This document shows, piece after piece, positions 27,843-35,454 of a DNA stretch of 35,454 bases; position 1 is the first letter of the stretch; each line of letters begins with the position of its first letter. This DNA comes from Pseudomonadales bacterium. Lineage in GTDB: Bacteria; Pseudomonadota; Gammaproteobacteria; Pseudomonadales; Pseudohongiellaceae. The stretch spans positions 1 through 35,454 of the forward strand of contig JAJEGU010000046.1 of NCBI GenBank assembly GCA_022819645.1. Direction: 5' to 3'. The notes under the pieces are model-generated. The model was not told the origin of the DNA and searched no databases. It saw only the letters and a program-made list of their open reading frames with translations. Made by a program: the position numbers and the translations under genes.

Positions 27843-28996
27843 CCGGCTTTTCCTTCATTGTGCGTTGCGCCATTGCGCGACTTGCGGAAGCGCACGAATT
27901 CCTCCACTTCCAGGTCAAAACCGGAAATCGCCTTGAAGCGCGCCGGGTGGCTCAGCAGCCGCATCCTGCCGACGCCGAGATCGCGCAGAATCTGGGAGCC
28001 CGTGCCGATGGTGAGGTCGCTGCGCAGTTCCTGCCCGTCCCCGCCGCCGCGGCGGCGGCCCGTGGCGAGCGCCAGCGCGAGGGATGAATCGAGCCCGAGG
28101 CCGTAATCATCGCCGGACAGCAGCACCGCCACGCCCCTGCCTTCCTCGCTGATCCTTTCCAGCGCATTGCCGAAGGACCAGCTTGTGCGCTCGCCGCTCA
28201 GCACTTCGCAGACATCGCGCAGGGTGTTCGGGATATGCACCCGCACCAGGGTCGGCTCGGCGGGGGAAATCTGGCCGAGGGTGAAAGCCAGGTGGGTGCT
28301 GCCGCTGATGGAATCCTGGTAGCTGTGCACCTGGAATTCGCCATAGGGGGTGTTGAGGCGGTTGCTTGCGGTGCGGGTCACCGTGTGTTCGTTGGCCAGC
28401 CGGTAATGAATCAGGTCGGCGATGGTGCCGATTCCGAGCCCGTGGGCGCTGGCGAACGCCTCAAGATCGCCCCGGCGCGCCATGCTGCCGTCTTCGTTCA
28501 TGATCTCGACGATGACCGCCGCCGGGGTATGGCCCGCGAGCCGGGCGAGGTCGCAACCCGCTTCGGTATGCCCGGCCCGCCGCAGCACGCCGCCGGGCTG
28601 GGCCATGATGGGAAAGATATGGCCCGGCTGGATGATGTCTTCCGGGCGGGAATCAGGCGCCACCGCCACCTGCACCGTGCGCGCCCGGTCGGCGGCCGAG
28701 ATGCCCGTGGTAACCCCGCTGGCGGCTTCGATGGATACCGTGAAACTGGTTTTGTGACGGGTGCGATTGTCATCCACCATCAATGGCAGCTGCAGGAATT
28801 CGCAGCGCTCCCGGGTCAGCGTCAGGCAGATCAGGCCCCGGGCGTTCTTGGCCATGAAATTGATGTCTTCCGGACGCACCCGCTCCGCGGCGATTACGAG
28901 GTCGCCTTCGTTCTCGCGCGCCTCATCGTCCATGATGATGACCATTTTGCCCTGGCGGATATCGTCGATGAGTTCCGCCGCCGAATGCAGTTTCAT
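27839..28996 (-). CDS. ribBA: 3,4-Dihydroxy-2-butanone 4-phosphate synthase with a degenerate GTP cyclohydrolase II domain
   Basis: The N-terminal half (about 1-200) makes the four-carbon riboflavin precursor from ribulose 5-phosphate. It has [23 protein letters not shown] and [14 protein letters not shown], all intact. The C-terminal half (about 205-385) has the length of GTP cyclohydrolase II but not its zinc motif. Where RibA has HSECLTGD...RCDCG, this protein reads [16 protein letters not shown] and then WSFGNAL. GTP ring opening by this half is therefore unlikely, and the separate ribA at 24781 covers it. It overlaps ribE by 4 bp upstream and ribH by 4 bp downstream. Confidence 0.95.
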   Translation of the reverse strand: MKLHSAAELIDDIRQGKMVIIMDDEARENEGDLVIAAERVRPEDINFMAKNARGLICLTLTRERCEFLQLPLMVDDNRTRHKTSFTVSIEAASGVTTGISAADRARTVQVAVAPDSRPEDIIQPGHIFPIMAQPGGVLRRAGHTEAGCDLARLAGHTPAAVIVEIMNEDGSMARRGDLEAFASAHGLGIGTIADLIHYRLANEHTVTRTASNRLNTPYGEFQVHSYQDSISGSTHLAFTLGQISPAEPTLVRVHIPNTLRDVCEVLSGERTSWSFGNALERISEEGRGVAVLLSGDDYGLGLDSSLALALATGRRRGGGDGQELRSDLTIGTGSQILRDLGVGRMRLLSHPARFKAISGFDLEVEEFVRFRKSRNGATHNEGKAG

Positions 28997-29613
28997 ATGC
29001 TGTTTGCCGCCCGCTCTTCGCCGTTGCCCTGCATCAGCCGTTCCAGATAGCGTGCCAGCAGGTCGGCTTCGAGGTTGACCTGCTGCCCTTCCCGGTACTG
29101 GCCGATAATGGTTTCCGCCCGGGTGTGGGGAATGATGTTCACGCTGAATTCCGCGCCGTCTGCCTGGTTCACCGTCAGGCTCGTTCCATCAATGCAGATG
29201 GAGCCCTTGGGGGCGATGTATCGCGCCAGGGACGCCGGCGCCCGGAACTGAAGCCGCAGACTGTCGCCGTCGCTCTCGCTCCGCAGCAACTCGCCCAGGC
29301 CATCCACATGACCGCTCACCAGATGGCCGCCGAGTCGATCTCCCACCTGCATGGCGAGCTCCAGATTCACCCTCCGTCCCGGCGCCAGAGCGCCCAGGGT
29401 CGTGCAGCGCAGGGTTTCCTTCGATACATCGGCGACAAAGCTGTCGCCATGCAGTTCCACCACGGTCAGGCAGCAGCCGTTGACGGCAATGCTGTGGCCG
29501 ATCTCGACATCGGCCAGGTCCAGGCCGCCCGCGGCCACCCGCAGGCGGCAGCCGCCGCTGTTTTCGCTGCGTTCCAGCACGGCCCCCATGGCGGCGACGA
29601 TTCCGGTGAACAT
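28993..29613 (-). CDS. ribE: Riboflavin synthase (alpha chain)
   Basis: It dismutates two lumazine molecules into riboflavin. It is 206 aa and starts with the diagnostic MFTGIV. It is made of two homologous lumazine-binding repeats. The first has [11 protein letters not shown] and the second has [10 protein letters not shown], each with the downstream [10 protein letters not shown] or NIIPHTR type loop. The ATGA overlap with ribBA couples translation. The gap to ribD upstream contains the palindromic element copy B. Confidence 0.95.
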   Translation of the reverse strand: MFTGIVAAMGAVLERSENSGGCRLRVAAGGLDLADVEIGHSIAVNGCCLTVVELHGDSFVADVSKETLRCTTLGALAPGRRVNLELAMQVGDRLGGHLVSGHVDGLGELLRSESDGDSLRLQFRAPASLARYIAPKGSICIDGTSLTVNQADGAEFSVNIIPHTRAETIIGQYREGQQVNLEADLLARYLERLMQGNGEERAANSI

Positions 29614-29625
29614 CGGATGACTCTA

Positions 29626-29770
29626 GGAGGCTGCGCCGTAGGAACTCACGGCTGCAAATCCGCTCTCATCCACGTCCCTGGCCGCTCGATTTCGTTGCAT
29701 ATTCACCAATATTCGCCTCAATCGATCAGCCAGGGGCGCGGCGACAGCGAATTCCTACGGCGCAGCCTCC
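29626..29770. repeat. 145-bp palindromic element, copy B (opposite orientation to copy A)
   Basis: Perfect 19-bp terminal inverted repeats lie at 29626-29644 and 29752-29770. The reverse complement aligns over nearly its whole length with 23868-24028. Copy A has about 17 extra bases near its left arm. At the ends, copy A reads ggagcctg and copy B ggaggctg, with the matching change in the opposite arm of each. It sits inside the rib operon between ribD and ribE, so it is transcribed as an mRNA hairpin. Confidence 0.9.
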
Positions 29771-29797
29771 CAGGTGCTTGCAACGGCCCCGGCGCTG

Positions 29798-31003
29798 TCA
29801 ATGATCCGCCGGGCGAAGGGTGATCTTCAGATCATCGCCGATTCTTGCGACATCCCGGATCAGCCAGTCCGGCTTCGATTCCAGATTGTCCATCCCGGTC
29901 AGCGCCAGCAGGGGTTTGGCGTCGCTGCCGAGCAGGCGGGGCGCCATATAGATCACCATTTCGTCCACCAGGCCAGCCTTGACCAACGCTCCGCTGAGCG
30001 TCGGGCCCGCTTCCACCAGAACCTCATTGCACGCAAATCTCGTGGCGAGGCAGTCTAGCATGAATCCGGGGTCCACCCTTTCCGAGACCGCCGGCGCCAT
30101 GATCAGTTCGACATGATCCGGCAAAGCGCGCTTCCGCGAGGTTTCCCGCAGGCTGAAAACCTTGACCGCGCCATCCCGGGAGAAAGTTTCCGCATGGGGC
30201 GGGGTGCGCAGGCGACTGTCCAGTATCACGCGCAGGGGCTGTCCCGTTTCGTTTTCCGGCGATGGGTGTCCCATGCCGGCGCGGAGGCGGGCGATGGCTG
30301 CCAGGCGTTTTTCCACCAATTCCCGGGATTCGTCCGGGAGCAATTCGGGACGGACATTCAGGGAGGGATCGTCGGCGATAATCGTGCCGACGCCGGTGAT
30401 GATGGCGCAACTGCCGGCCCGCAGCATCTGCGCGTCGGCCCGGGCCCGCTCTCCGGTGATCCACTTGCTGACGCCATTGGCGAGAGCCGTCCCGCCGTCA
30501 AGGCTCGTGGCGAGTTTGCAGCGCACATGAGGTCTGCCGCGCCGCATTCGGGAGACAAATCCCCGGTTCAGTTCCTCTGCCGCGCCGACAAAGTCCCCCA
30601 TATGGAATACCGGAATGCCGGCGGCTTCGAGTTGCCGGACGCCGGACACCTTCGGATTGGGGTCGAGGCCCGCCACCACAAGCTGGCGAACGCCGGCGTC
30701 AATCAGCGCCGCGCTGCAGGGGCCGGTGCGGCCCTGATGGGAACAGGGCTCCAGGGTGACAAAGACCGTGGCGCCGGCACCGCCCCGTGGATCAGCGGCC
30801 AGAGCCGCGATTTCCGCATGGGCTTGTCCCGCTCCGGCGTGAAAGCCTTCGCCCACCCGGCGGCCATCGCGAACCAATACACAGCCCACCCGGGGATTGG
30901 GGGCGCAGGACAGCACCGAACGCGCCAGTTCGAATGCGCGCTCCATATGCCCTGGCCAGTCCGCCAGCGCGCCGCTGCAATCTGGCCTGGAGATCGCACG
31001 CAT
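29798..31003 (-). CDS. ribD: Bifunctional diaminohydroxyphosphoribosylaminopyrimidine deaminase / 5-amino-6-(5-phosphoribosylamino)uracil reductase
   Basis: It carries out steps two and three of riboflavin synthesis. It is 401 aa. The N-terminal zinc deaminase has HAE (in GQAHAEIAAL) and EPCSHQGRTGPC. The C-terminal NADPH reductase domain starts near CKLATSLDGGTALANG and includes WITGERARAD, GVGTIIADDPSLNVR and VEAGPTLSGAL. The ATG at 31003 is 5 bp after the nrdR stop. The internal MERAFELA at residue 20 aligns with the usual start of many RibD proteins and is an alternative. Confidence 0.95.
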   Translation of the reverse strand: MRAISRPDCSGALADWPGHMERAFELARSVLSCAPNPRVGCVLVRDGRRVGEGFHAGAGQAHAEIAALAADPRGGAGATVFVTLEPCSHQGRTGPCSAALIDAGVRQLVVAGLDPNPKVSGVRQLEAAGIPVFHMGDFVGAAEELNRGFVSRMRRGRPHVRCKLATSLDGGTALANGVSKWITGERARADAQMLRAGSCAIITGVGTIIADDPSLNVRPELLPDESRELVEKRLAAIARLRAGMGHPSPENETGQPLRVILDSRLRTPPHAETFSRDGAVKVFSLRETSRKRALPDHVELIMAPAVSERVDPGFMLDCLATRFACNEVLVEAGPTLSGALVKAGLVDEMVIYMAPRLLGSDAKPLLALTGMDNLESKPDWLIRDVARIGDDLKITLRPADH

Positions 31004-31008
31004 CGGAA

Positions 31009-31467
31009 TCAGTCGGAGGCCCTGGAGAGGCGTTCGATTTCCTGGCGGAATTCCTCGAGATCCTTGAAGCTGCGATACACCGAGGCAAAGCGCACAAACG
31101 CCACCTCATCCAGCTCGCGCAATTCCTTCATCACAGCCTCCCCCACCATTACCGAAGGAATCTCCCTTTCACCGCCGGCCCGCAGTTCCCCCTTGATGCG
31201 GTTGATGGCGGCTTCCACGAGTTCGACGCTTACCGGCCGTTTTTCCAGCGCCTTCTGCAGCCCATCGCGGAGCTTGTCCTCGTGGAAAGGCTCCCGGGAG
31301 CCGTCGCTCTTGATGATGCGGGGCATGACGAGTTCGGCGGACTCATAGGTGGTGAACCGCTCCTCGCAGGTGATGCATTCCCGGCGCCGGCGGACGTGAT
31401 TGCCGTCTGAAACCAGCCGGGAATCGATCACTTTGGTGTCCACGGCGCCGCAAAATGGGCAATGCAT
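31009..31467 (-). CDS. nrdR: Transcriptional repressor NrdR
   Basis: This ATP/dATP-sensing repressor of ribonucleotide reductase genes has 152 aa. The zinc ribbon Cys3, Cys6, Cys31 and Cys34 is complete (MHCPFCG and [12 protein letters not shown]). The ATP-cone follows from about residue 46 ([20 protein letters not shown]) to about 135. The glyA-nrdR-ribD order is common in gammaproteobacteria. The gap to glyA is 15 bp. No nrd gene is in the window, so its targets lie elsewhere. Confidence 0.97.
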   Translation of the reverse strand: MHCPFCGAVDTKVIDSRLVSDGNHVRRRRECITCEERFTTYESAELVMPRIIKSDGSREPFHEDKLRDGLQKALEKRPVSVELVEAAINRIKGELRAGGEREIPSVMVGEAVMKELRELDEVAFVRFASVYRSFKDLEEFRQEIERLSRASD

Positions 31468-31482
31468 CGCTGTCAGCTCCGC

Positions 31483-32745
31483 TCAGGCGAATTGCCGGTA
31501 CACCGGAAACTCGCGGCACAGGGCCAGAACCCGCTGCCGGACTTTCGCAATCCGGGAATCATTGTCCAACTCTTCGAGAATATCGCACATCCAGCCGGAG
31601 AGTTCCGCCACGTGAGACTCGCGCAATCCCCGGGTGGTCACCGCCGGCGTGCCGATCCGCAGGCCGCTGGTGACGAAAGGCGGCCTGGGATCATTGGGCA
31701 CCGCGTTCTTGTTGACCGTGATATTGGCCCGGCCGAGGGCGGCGTCCGCGTCCTTGCCGGTCAGCCCCTGCCGGATCAGGCTGAGCAGGAACAGGTGGTC
31801 GTCGGTGCCGCCGGAAACCACCTCAAACCCGCGCGCCATGAAGCACCGTGCCATGGCCCGGGCGTTATCGAGAACCTGCTGCTGGTAATCCCGGAACCCC
31901 GGGCTCATCGCCTCCTGGAAACAGGCCGCCTTGGCGGCGATGACGTGCATCAGCGGGCCACCCTGCCCCACGGGGAAAACATTGAAATTGAGCTTTTTCT
32001 CCAGTTCCGGATTGGATTTCGCCAGAATCAGGCCGCCACGGGGGCCGCGCAGGGTCTTGTGGGTGGTGCTGGTGGCGACATCGGCCCAGGGCACCGGGCT
32101 CGGATACAGGCCGGCGGCTACCAGTCCCGCCACATGGGCCATATCCACCACGAAATACGCGCCCACCTCGTCGGCGATGTCGCGGAATCGCTGCCAGTCG
32201 ATGATGCGGGAATAGGCGGAAAACCCGGCGACGATCACTTTTGGCCGGTGTTCCCGGGCGAGGCGCGCCACCTCTTCGTAGTCGATCTCCCCGGTTTCCT
32301 CGCGCAGGCCGTATTGCACCGCCTGGTAGATTCTCCCGGAAAAACTGACCGGGGCGCCGTGGGTCAAATGGCCGCCATGGGCCAGACTCATGCCGAGCAG
32401 GGTGTCGCCCGGTTGCATCAGCGCGCTGTAGGCCGCCACATTGGCCTGGGAGCCGGAATGGGGCTGGACATTGGCGTAATCAGCGCCGAAAAGTTCCCGG
32501 GCGCGGTCGATGGCAAGCTGTTCAATGACGTCGACGTGTTCGCAGCCGCCGTAATAGCGCTTGCCGGGATAGCCTTCGGCGTACTTGTTGGTCAATACCG
32601 TGCCCTGGGCCTCAAGCACCAGGGGGCTGACGTGGTTTTCCGAAGCGATCAGTTCGATATGGTTTTCCTGGCGGTCCTCTTCTGCGCGGATCGCGTCGGC
32701 CAGCGCGGGGTCGCAGTGGGCCAGGGTGTCGTCCTGGTTGAACAT
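31483..32745 (-). CDS. glyA: Serine hydroxymethyltransferase
   Basis: This PLP enzyme interconverts serine + tetrahydrofolate and glycine + methylene-tetrahydrofolate. It is 420 aa. [48 protein letters not shown] and the PLP-lysine motif [14 protein letters not shown] are all present, and the length is that of the bacterial enzyme. It is the first gene of the reverse-strand operon and is preceded by a TATAAT box. Confidence 0.97.
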   Translation of the reverse strand: MFNQDDTLAHCDPALADAIRAEEDRQENHIELIASENHVSPLVLEAQGTVLTNKYAEGYPGKRYYGGCEHVDVIEQLAIDRARELFGADYANVQPHSGSQANVAAYSALMQPGDTLLGMSLAHGGHLTHGAPVSFSGRIYQAVQYGLREETGEIDYEEVARLAREHRPKVIVAGFSAYSRIIDWQRFRDIADEVGAYFVVDMAHVAGLVAAGLYPSPVPWADVATSTTHKTLRGPRGGLILAKSNPELEKKLNFNVFPVGQGGPLMHVIAAKAACFQEAMSPGFRDYQQQVLDNARAMARCFMARGFEVVSGGTDDHLFLLSLIRQGLTGKDADAALGRANITVNKNAVPNDPRPPFVTSGLRIGTPAVTTRGLRESHVAELSGWMCDILEELDNDSRIAKVRQRVLALCREFPVYRQFA

Positions 32746-32780
32746 TGGCGATTCCTTGGAACTGATGTGAGGGGGAGCGG

Positions 32781-32786
32781 ATTATA
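32781..32786 (-). promoter_or_regulatory. Consensus -10 box upstream of glyA
   Basis: Perfect TATAAT on the reverse strand, 35 bp before the glyA ATG. No good -35 hexamer lies at 16-18 bp, where the sequence is GC-rich, so an activator or a weak -35 may be used. It is the only convincing -10 in the 77-bp gap and may drive the whole glyA-nrdR-rib series. Confidence 0.45.
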
Positions 32787-32822
32787 CCCGAAGCCCGGCG
32801 GGCGAAAGCCGGTGCGGGCCGC

Positions 32823-33464
32823 TCAGCTTTTGAGATCGCGGCGCAGTTCGCTCGCCAGTTCGAGCAACTCTTCCGGGCTGAGTTCGGTCCGGACCTGTCG
32901 CGGCAGCGGCGTGGGCCGCTCTTCCGCTAACTCAGCGCCTTCCACCACCTGCCTGCAGAAGTGACGATAGTGGTATTCGAACTGCGGAAAGCTGACGGAC
33001 TCGGCTTCGCCCGCAAGCAATTGCCAGCCAGTGGCGCGGCCGGCGAGATACACCGCCTCGTGGGACCAGTTCTGCCCGGCCTTGGGCGAGGGTTTCAGGC
33101 AGGCTTCGTGGTAGGCGCTGCGGATGGAGGGGAGACCGAAAAGGGCCGTGTCCCGGCGGCAGGTATTGACCATATCGGCGAGAGAAGGCATGAACTCGCT
33201 GGAAGAGACGAGTTCGGCGCCGGCGCGAACGATCTGGTTCGGGCTGAAACTTTTCAGATGGCCAAGCCAGTATTTCTTGGCCCGGTCCAGTGTGGAGCGA
33301 TTCGGAAATGCCTTGCGATATTGATTGTGATAGGCAAGGGCGAACTCTTCGAACAGGCGCGTCACCGCATCCACATGGTCCTGTCCGCCCGCTGCGGAAT
33401 CAGGCCGGCCCCGGGAATCACTCGGCCCAGCTTCGATCGGCGATACGCCGGTACCAGGCGTCAT
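32823..33464 (-). CDS. Replication protein P-like (phage lambda P family)
   Basis: This 213-aa protein resembles lambda P, which hands the replicative helicase DnaB to the origin. Supporting segments are LFEEFALAYHNQYRKAFPN, AKKYWLGHLKSFSPNQIVRA, FMPSLADMVNTC and PSIRSAYHEACLK. I chose the second ATG of ATGATG at 33464, 6 nt after GGAG. The longer start at 33506 would overlap the upstream gene by 89 bp. Even so the genes overlap by about 47 bp. No phage structural, integrase or repressor genes are nearby, so it looks like a resident chromosomal gene. Its DnaT-like partner precedes it. Confidence 0.75.
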   Translation of the reverse strand: MTPGTGVSPIEAGPSDSRGRPDSAAGGQDHVDAVTRLFEEFALAYHNQYRKAFPNRSTLDRAKKYWLGHLKSFSPNQIVRAGAELVSSSEFMPSLADMVNTCRRDTALFGLPSIRSAYHEACLKPSPKAGQNWSHEAVYLAGRATGWQLLAGEAESVSFPQFEYHYRHFCRQVVEGAELAEERPTPLPRQVRTELSPEELLELASELRRDLKS

Positions 33465-34524
33465 CATCTTCTCCGTAAGCTGAATCAGGGACTTGATCTC
33501 CTTCATTTCCGGTCTCGGTTAGCTTGCCATTCAGGCGTTTGGCCCACAATTGCTTGACCCGTTGCAGGAAGATCGTATTCCAGGATTCCCTGGCCTCGCC
33601 GGTTTCGCGCCAATAGAGCACGAATTCCGGGACCTGCCGCAACGCCCAGCGCTCGTCGATCCGGGCCAGTTGCAGAATTTCCAGGCAGGGCGCCGCCGGT
33701 TGCCAGTCCTCGCTGATGGGCCGGGTCTCGTTGCCATACAGTTCCGCAGCCTGCAGACGGCGCCACTGGCGCTGGACATGGGTGATGAATTTCGAATTCC
33801 AGTCATCCCGGTCCACGCCCCGCTCCATCCAGTAGAGTACAAATTCCGGAATGCTGTCGTCGACAAAGTTCCGGTTTATGCCGTCCCGGACAAGAATTTC
33901 CACAGCAACCTCATCAGGCCGCCAGTTCGAGCCCATGTCGCGGAAGCGCTCCCGGGCGGCGTCGGCGGTCTGTTGCTCACGCCACTGTTTCAGCACATGC
34001 TTGACGAATTCATTACCCCAGGAGTGCCGCGCTTCGCCGCGTTCGCGCCAGTACATCACGAAGCGGGAGACTTCGCGGTGGCTGAAGTCGTCCGGGATAT
34101 TGAGCTGGCGGCACTGCTTGATCCACTCCGCATCCGGTTGCCAGTCGGGAGCAATGGGGCCTGTGGTTCCGCGCCGCCGCCGCACCCCGCTTTGCCGGGG
34201 CGGGGCGCTGTCGATTCGCTGCAGGGCGTACCAGGCCGCGCCCGAGGTTTCCGGGTGCGGCTCCCAGACAAGCATGTCGAGTTGCATCAGCCGCAAGCGA
34301 ATGCGGTCGATATCCGCAGGCTTCCAGAAAGGGAAAAAACGACCTGCGTCTTGCGCATCCAACAGCACAAAATCCAGCCCCGGATGGGCGGGCAATTGCT
34401 CGCTGGGGCGGAAGGTGATGAGTTCGGCAAGCACGTGAATCATCACCGCCTCCTCCAGCCCGATGGTCGCTGCCAGCGCGGGGGAAATCGCGAGCGGCCG
34501 GTCGGAATAGAGGGATCCCAGCAT
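33418..34524 (-). CDS. Protein with three DnaT-like ssDNA-binding repeats
   Basis: This is a 368-aa protein. Residues 1-110 form a distinct N-terminal domain, and a basic linker (RRRRG) follows. Three repeats of about 55 residues lie at about 127-181, 201-255 and 273-327. Each has the form W-x-P ... I-x-x-x-F/W ... (R/E)FV(M/L)YW(R/M)E-x-G ... W-x-x-x-F-x-x-x-V-x-x-x-W, the pattern of the C-terminal DnaT domain, which binds single-stranded DNA in PriA-dependent restart. E. coli DnaT has one such domain, so a triplicate is unusual. The last residues (GEDDDAWYRRIADRSW) are acidic. It overlaps the P-like gene, so the two probably act together in helicase loading. Confidence 0.78.
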   Translation of the reverse strand: MLGSLYSDRPLAISPALAATIGLEEAVMIHVLAELITFRPSEQLPAHPGLDFVLLDAQDAGRFFPFWKPADIDRIRLRLMQLDMLVWEPHPETSGAAWYALQRIDSAPPRQSGVRRRRGTTGPIAPDWQPDAEWIKQCRQLNIPDDFSHREVSRFVMYWRERGEARHSWGNEFVKHVLKQWREQQTADAARERFRDMGSNWRPDEVAVEILVRDGINRNFVDDSIPEFVLYWMERGVDRDDWNSKFITHVQRQWRRLQAAELYGNETRPISEDWQPAAPCLEILQLARIDERWALRQVPEFVLYWRETGEARESWNTIFLQRVKQLWAKRLNGKLTETGNEGDQVPDSAYGEDDDAWYRRIADRSWAE

Positions 34525-34633
34525 CGATATCAGGCAGGCTGCAGGACAAACATTTCCAGACCCGCAACTCTACCACAAGCCCGGCATGCAGGCTCTCGTT
34601 CGACGCAGCCAACAAAGAGCAAACCTCCTTGAG

Positions 34634-34892
34634 GGGCGAGGACAAGCGTTTACGAAGCGTAGCTTCGTGCGCAGGCCGAGCGACACCGAGCCGTGCTCGG
34701 TGGCTGGGATGGCGAGGCTGGGGTTTAGCGAAGCCACTGCAGCCGCGCCAGGGAAGGCATGCACCCTCGCACAGAATCCCCAAAGAGATTCTGCGACCGC
34801 GCTTCGCTTCGCGCAGAATGACGGAGGGGGAGGGCTTCGCTTCGCGCGGAATGACATGAAGCCTGGAGCGCCAAAATGTGAATTTCTGGTTG
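34634..34892. repeat. Composite dispersed repeat, copy 4
   Basis: This starts with gcgaggacaagcgtttacga and a hairpin (gaagcgtagcttc). It continues through a variable middle to agattctgcgaccgcgcttc, a second partial unit (cttcgcttcgcgcggaatga), and the tail cctggagcgccaaaatg. The order is the same as at 143-365. With the stretch 34525-34633, in which I see nothing, it fills the 400-bp gap between the DnaT-like gene and the nuclease-domain gene. Confidence 0.8.
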
Positions 34893-34925
34893 ACCTCCCG
34901 CTGCATGGAAATTCGCGGGCAAGCC

Positions 34926-35454
34926 TCAAGCGGGCTCGGCGCGCACGGCGAGCAGGTTGCGTTCTTCCCGGCCGAAGACCGCGGCCAGCAGGTGGATCGG
35001 CTCTTCGCGGTCGCGGTAACGGTCGGCGTAGCCCCGGGCGCGGATCTGGCTTATGGCGCGGTCGAGGGCGGCTTCGGTTTCCTCGCCCTCTTCCGCCGTC
35101 TTGAACTCCATGACGAAGACCTGGCCGCCATGCAGCAGCACCATGTCCGAGCGGCCATGGCTGGTGGATTCCTCCACCCGGAGATCGACGCCGATGGTGC
35201 GGAAGCAGGCGTAGAGCATGCCCGCGTACCAGGCTTCGTAGCGGGCGAGTTCCGGCCTCGTCTGCCACTGGTACGGGACGCCGGCGAAAAAGGCGCGCAG
35301 CTTGTCCGCGAATGCGTCGAAGTCGTTTTCGGCCAGCAGGCGGCACAGGTCCTTGCCCCGGTTCGAGACCTCCCTGGGCGACTGCTCCAGATGGGTCAGC
35401 AATCCCTGGTTCAGGCTGTGGCGCACTTCCAGATTGGGATAATCCAGGGTGTAG
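34926..35454 (-). CDS. PD-(D/E)XK nuclease-domain protein (C-terminal part, truncated by the window edge)
   Basis: The open frame continues to the right edge (codons before the in-frame GTG at 35426 read ...YTLDYPNLE), so the start lies outside the window. The visible 176 residues match the C-terminal nuclease domain (PDDEXK_9/DUF1703 type) of proteins that usually carry an N-terminal AAA-ATPase-like domain. The PNLEVRHSLNQ entry, the FFAGVPYQWQ block, and the active-site pattern GRSDMVL...VFVMEFK (Asp then Glu-x-Lys) are present. Function is unknown. Such proteins are common, often multicopy, in diverse bacteria. The part outside the window would decide whether the ATPase domain is present. 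Confidence 0.8.
   Translation of the reverse strand, partial: YTLDYPNLEVRHSLNQGLLTHLEQSPREVSNRGKDLCRLLAENDFDAFADKLRAFFAGVPYQWQTRPELARYEAWYAGMLYACFRTIGVDLRVEESTSHGRSDMVLLHGGQVFVMEFKTAEEGEETEAALDRAISQIRARGYADRYRDREEPIHLLAAVFGREERNLLAVRAEPA

Noticed and set aside
32746..32822. FMN, TPP or cobalamin riboswitch near the rib, thiL or cobO genes
   Set aside because: I looked upstream of glyA, ribE, thiL and cobO and saw none of the conserved cores of these riboswitches. The gaps are too short or filled by repeats.

Overview
The window looks like chromosomal DNA of a GC-rich gammaproteobacterium. Three things point there. The order glyA-nrdR-ribD-ribE-ribBA-ribH-nusB-thiL-pgpA-ribA and the cluster xseB-ispA-dxs are typical of that class, and a DUF3301 protein is also present. 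The species cannot be named from sequence reading alone. Nearly all the DNA is strongly GC-rich. The exception is about 7.2-8.9 kb, which is visibly AT-richer and carries a restriction-modification pair.

Layout. 1-365: a 47-bp tandem hairpin repeat followed by a composite dispersed repeat. 571-7180 (+): pyruvate phosphate dikinase, a lactate permease and selenocysteine elongation factor SelB. 7210-10269 (-): a defence-like patch with a BglII/BstYI-type endonuclease, its methyltransferase, and an AlbA_2/GHKL ATP-binding protein whose promoter is bracketed by a perfect inverted repeat. 10519-13037 (+): an overlapping GCS2-family ligase / AstE-AspA-family zinc hydrolase pair. 13180-16139 (+): Pit phosphate transporter, FabH-like ketosynthase and a DUF3301 protein, ending tail-to-tail with a MATE exporter (-). 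17628-19999 (+): two overlapping DUF1538 membrane proteins, a small PII-like protein and a CBS-pair protein. This block looks like one undescribed membrane system. 20008-23865 (+): xseB, ispA, dxs and cobO. 24028-32745 (-): a histidine phosphatase and the large riboflavin/thiamine/phospholipid operon led by glyA-nrdR. 32823-34524 (-): a lambda-P-like replication protein and a protein with three DnaT-like repeats. 34926-35454 (-): the C-terminal part of a PD-(D/E)XK ATPase-type protein that runs off the right edge.

How the genes work together. The reverse-strand operon holds a complete riboflavin set (ribD, ribB domain, ribH, ribE, ribA). The GTP cyclohydrolase half of RibBA has lost its zinc-cysteine motif, and a stand-alone RibA with an intact motif sits at the operon end. 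xseB-ispA-dxs makes isoprenoid precursors and prenyl diphosphate. DnaT-like plus P-like proteins suggest a chromosomal helicase-loading or restart module.

Non-coding highlights. A palindromic element occurs twice (23868-24028 and 29626-29770) with perfect terminal inverted repeats. The arm sequence differs between copies, yet each copy stays self-complementary. A second family of composite hairpin repeats occurs at 143-365, 10357-10437, 21151-21262, 24687-24778 and 34634-34892. No tRNA, rRNA, CRISPR array, insertion-sequence transposase or recognisable riboswitch was seen.
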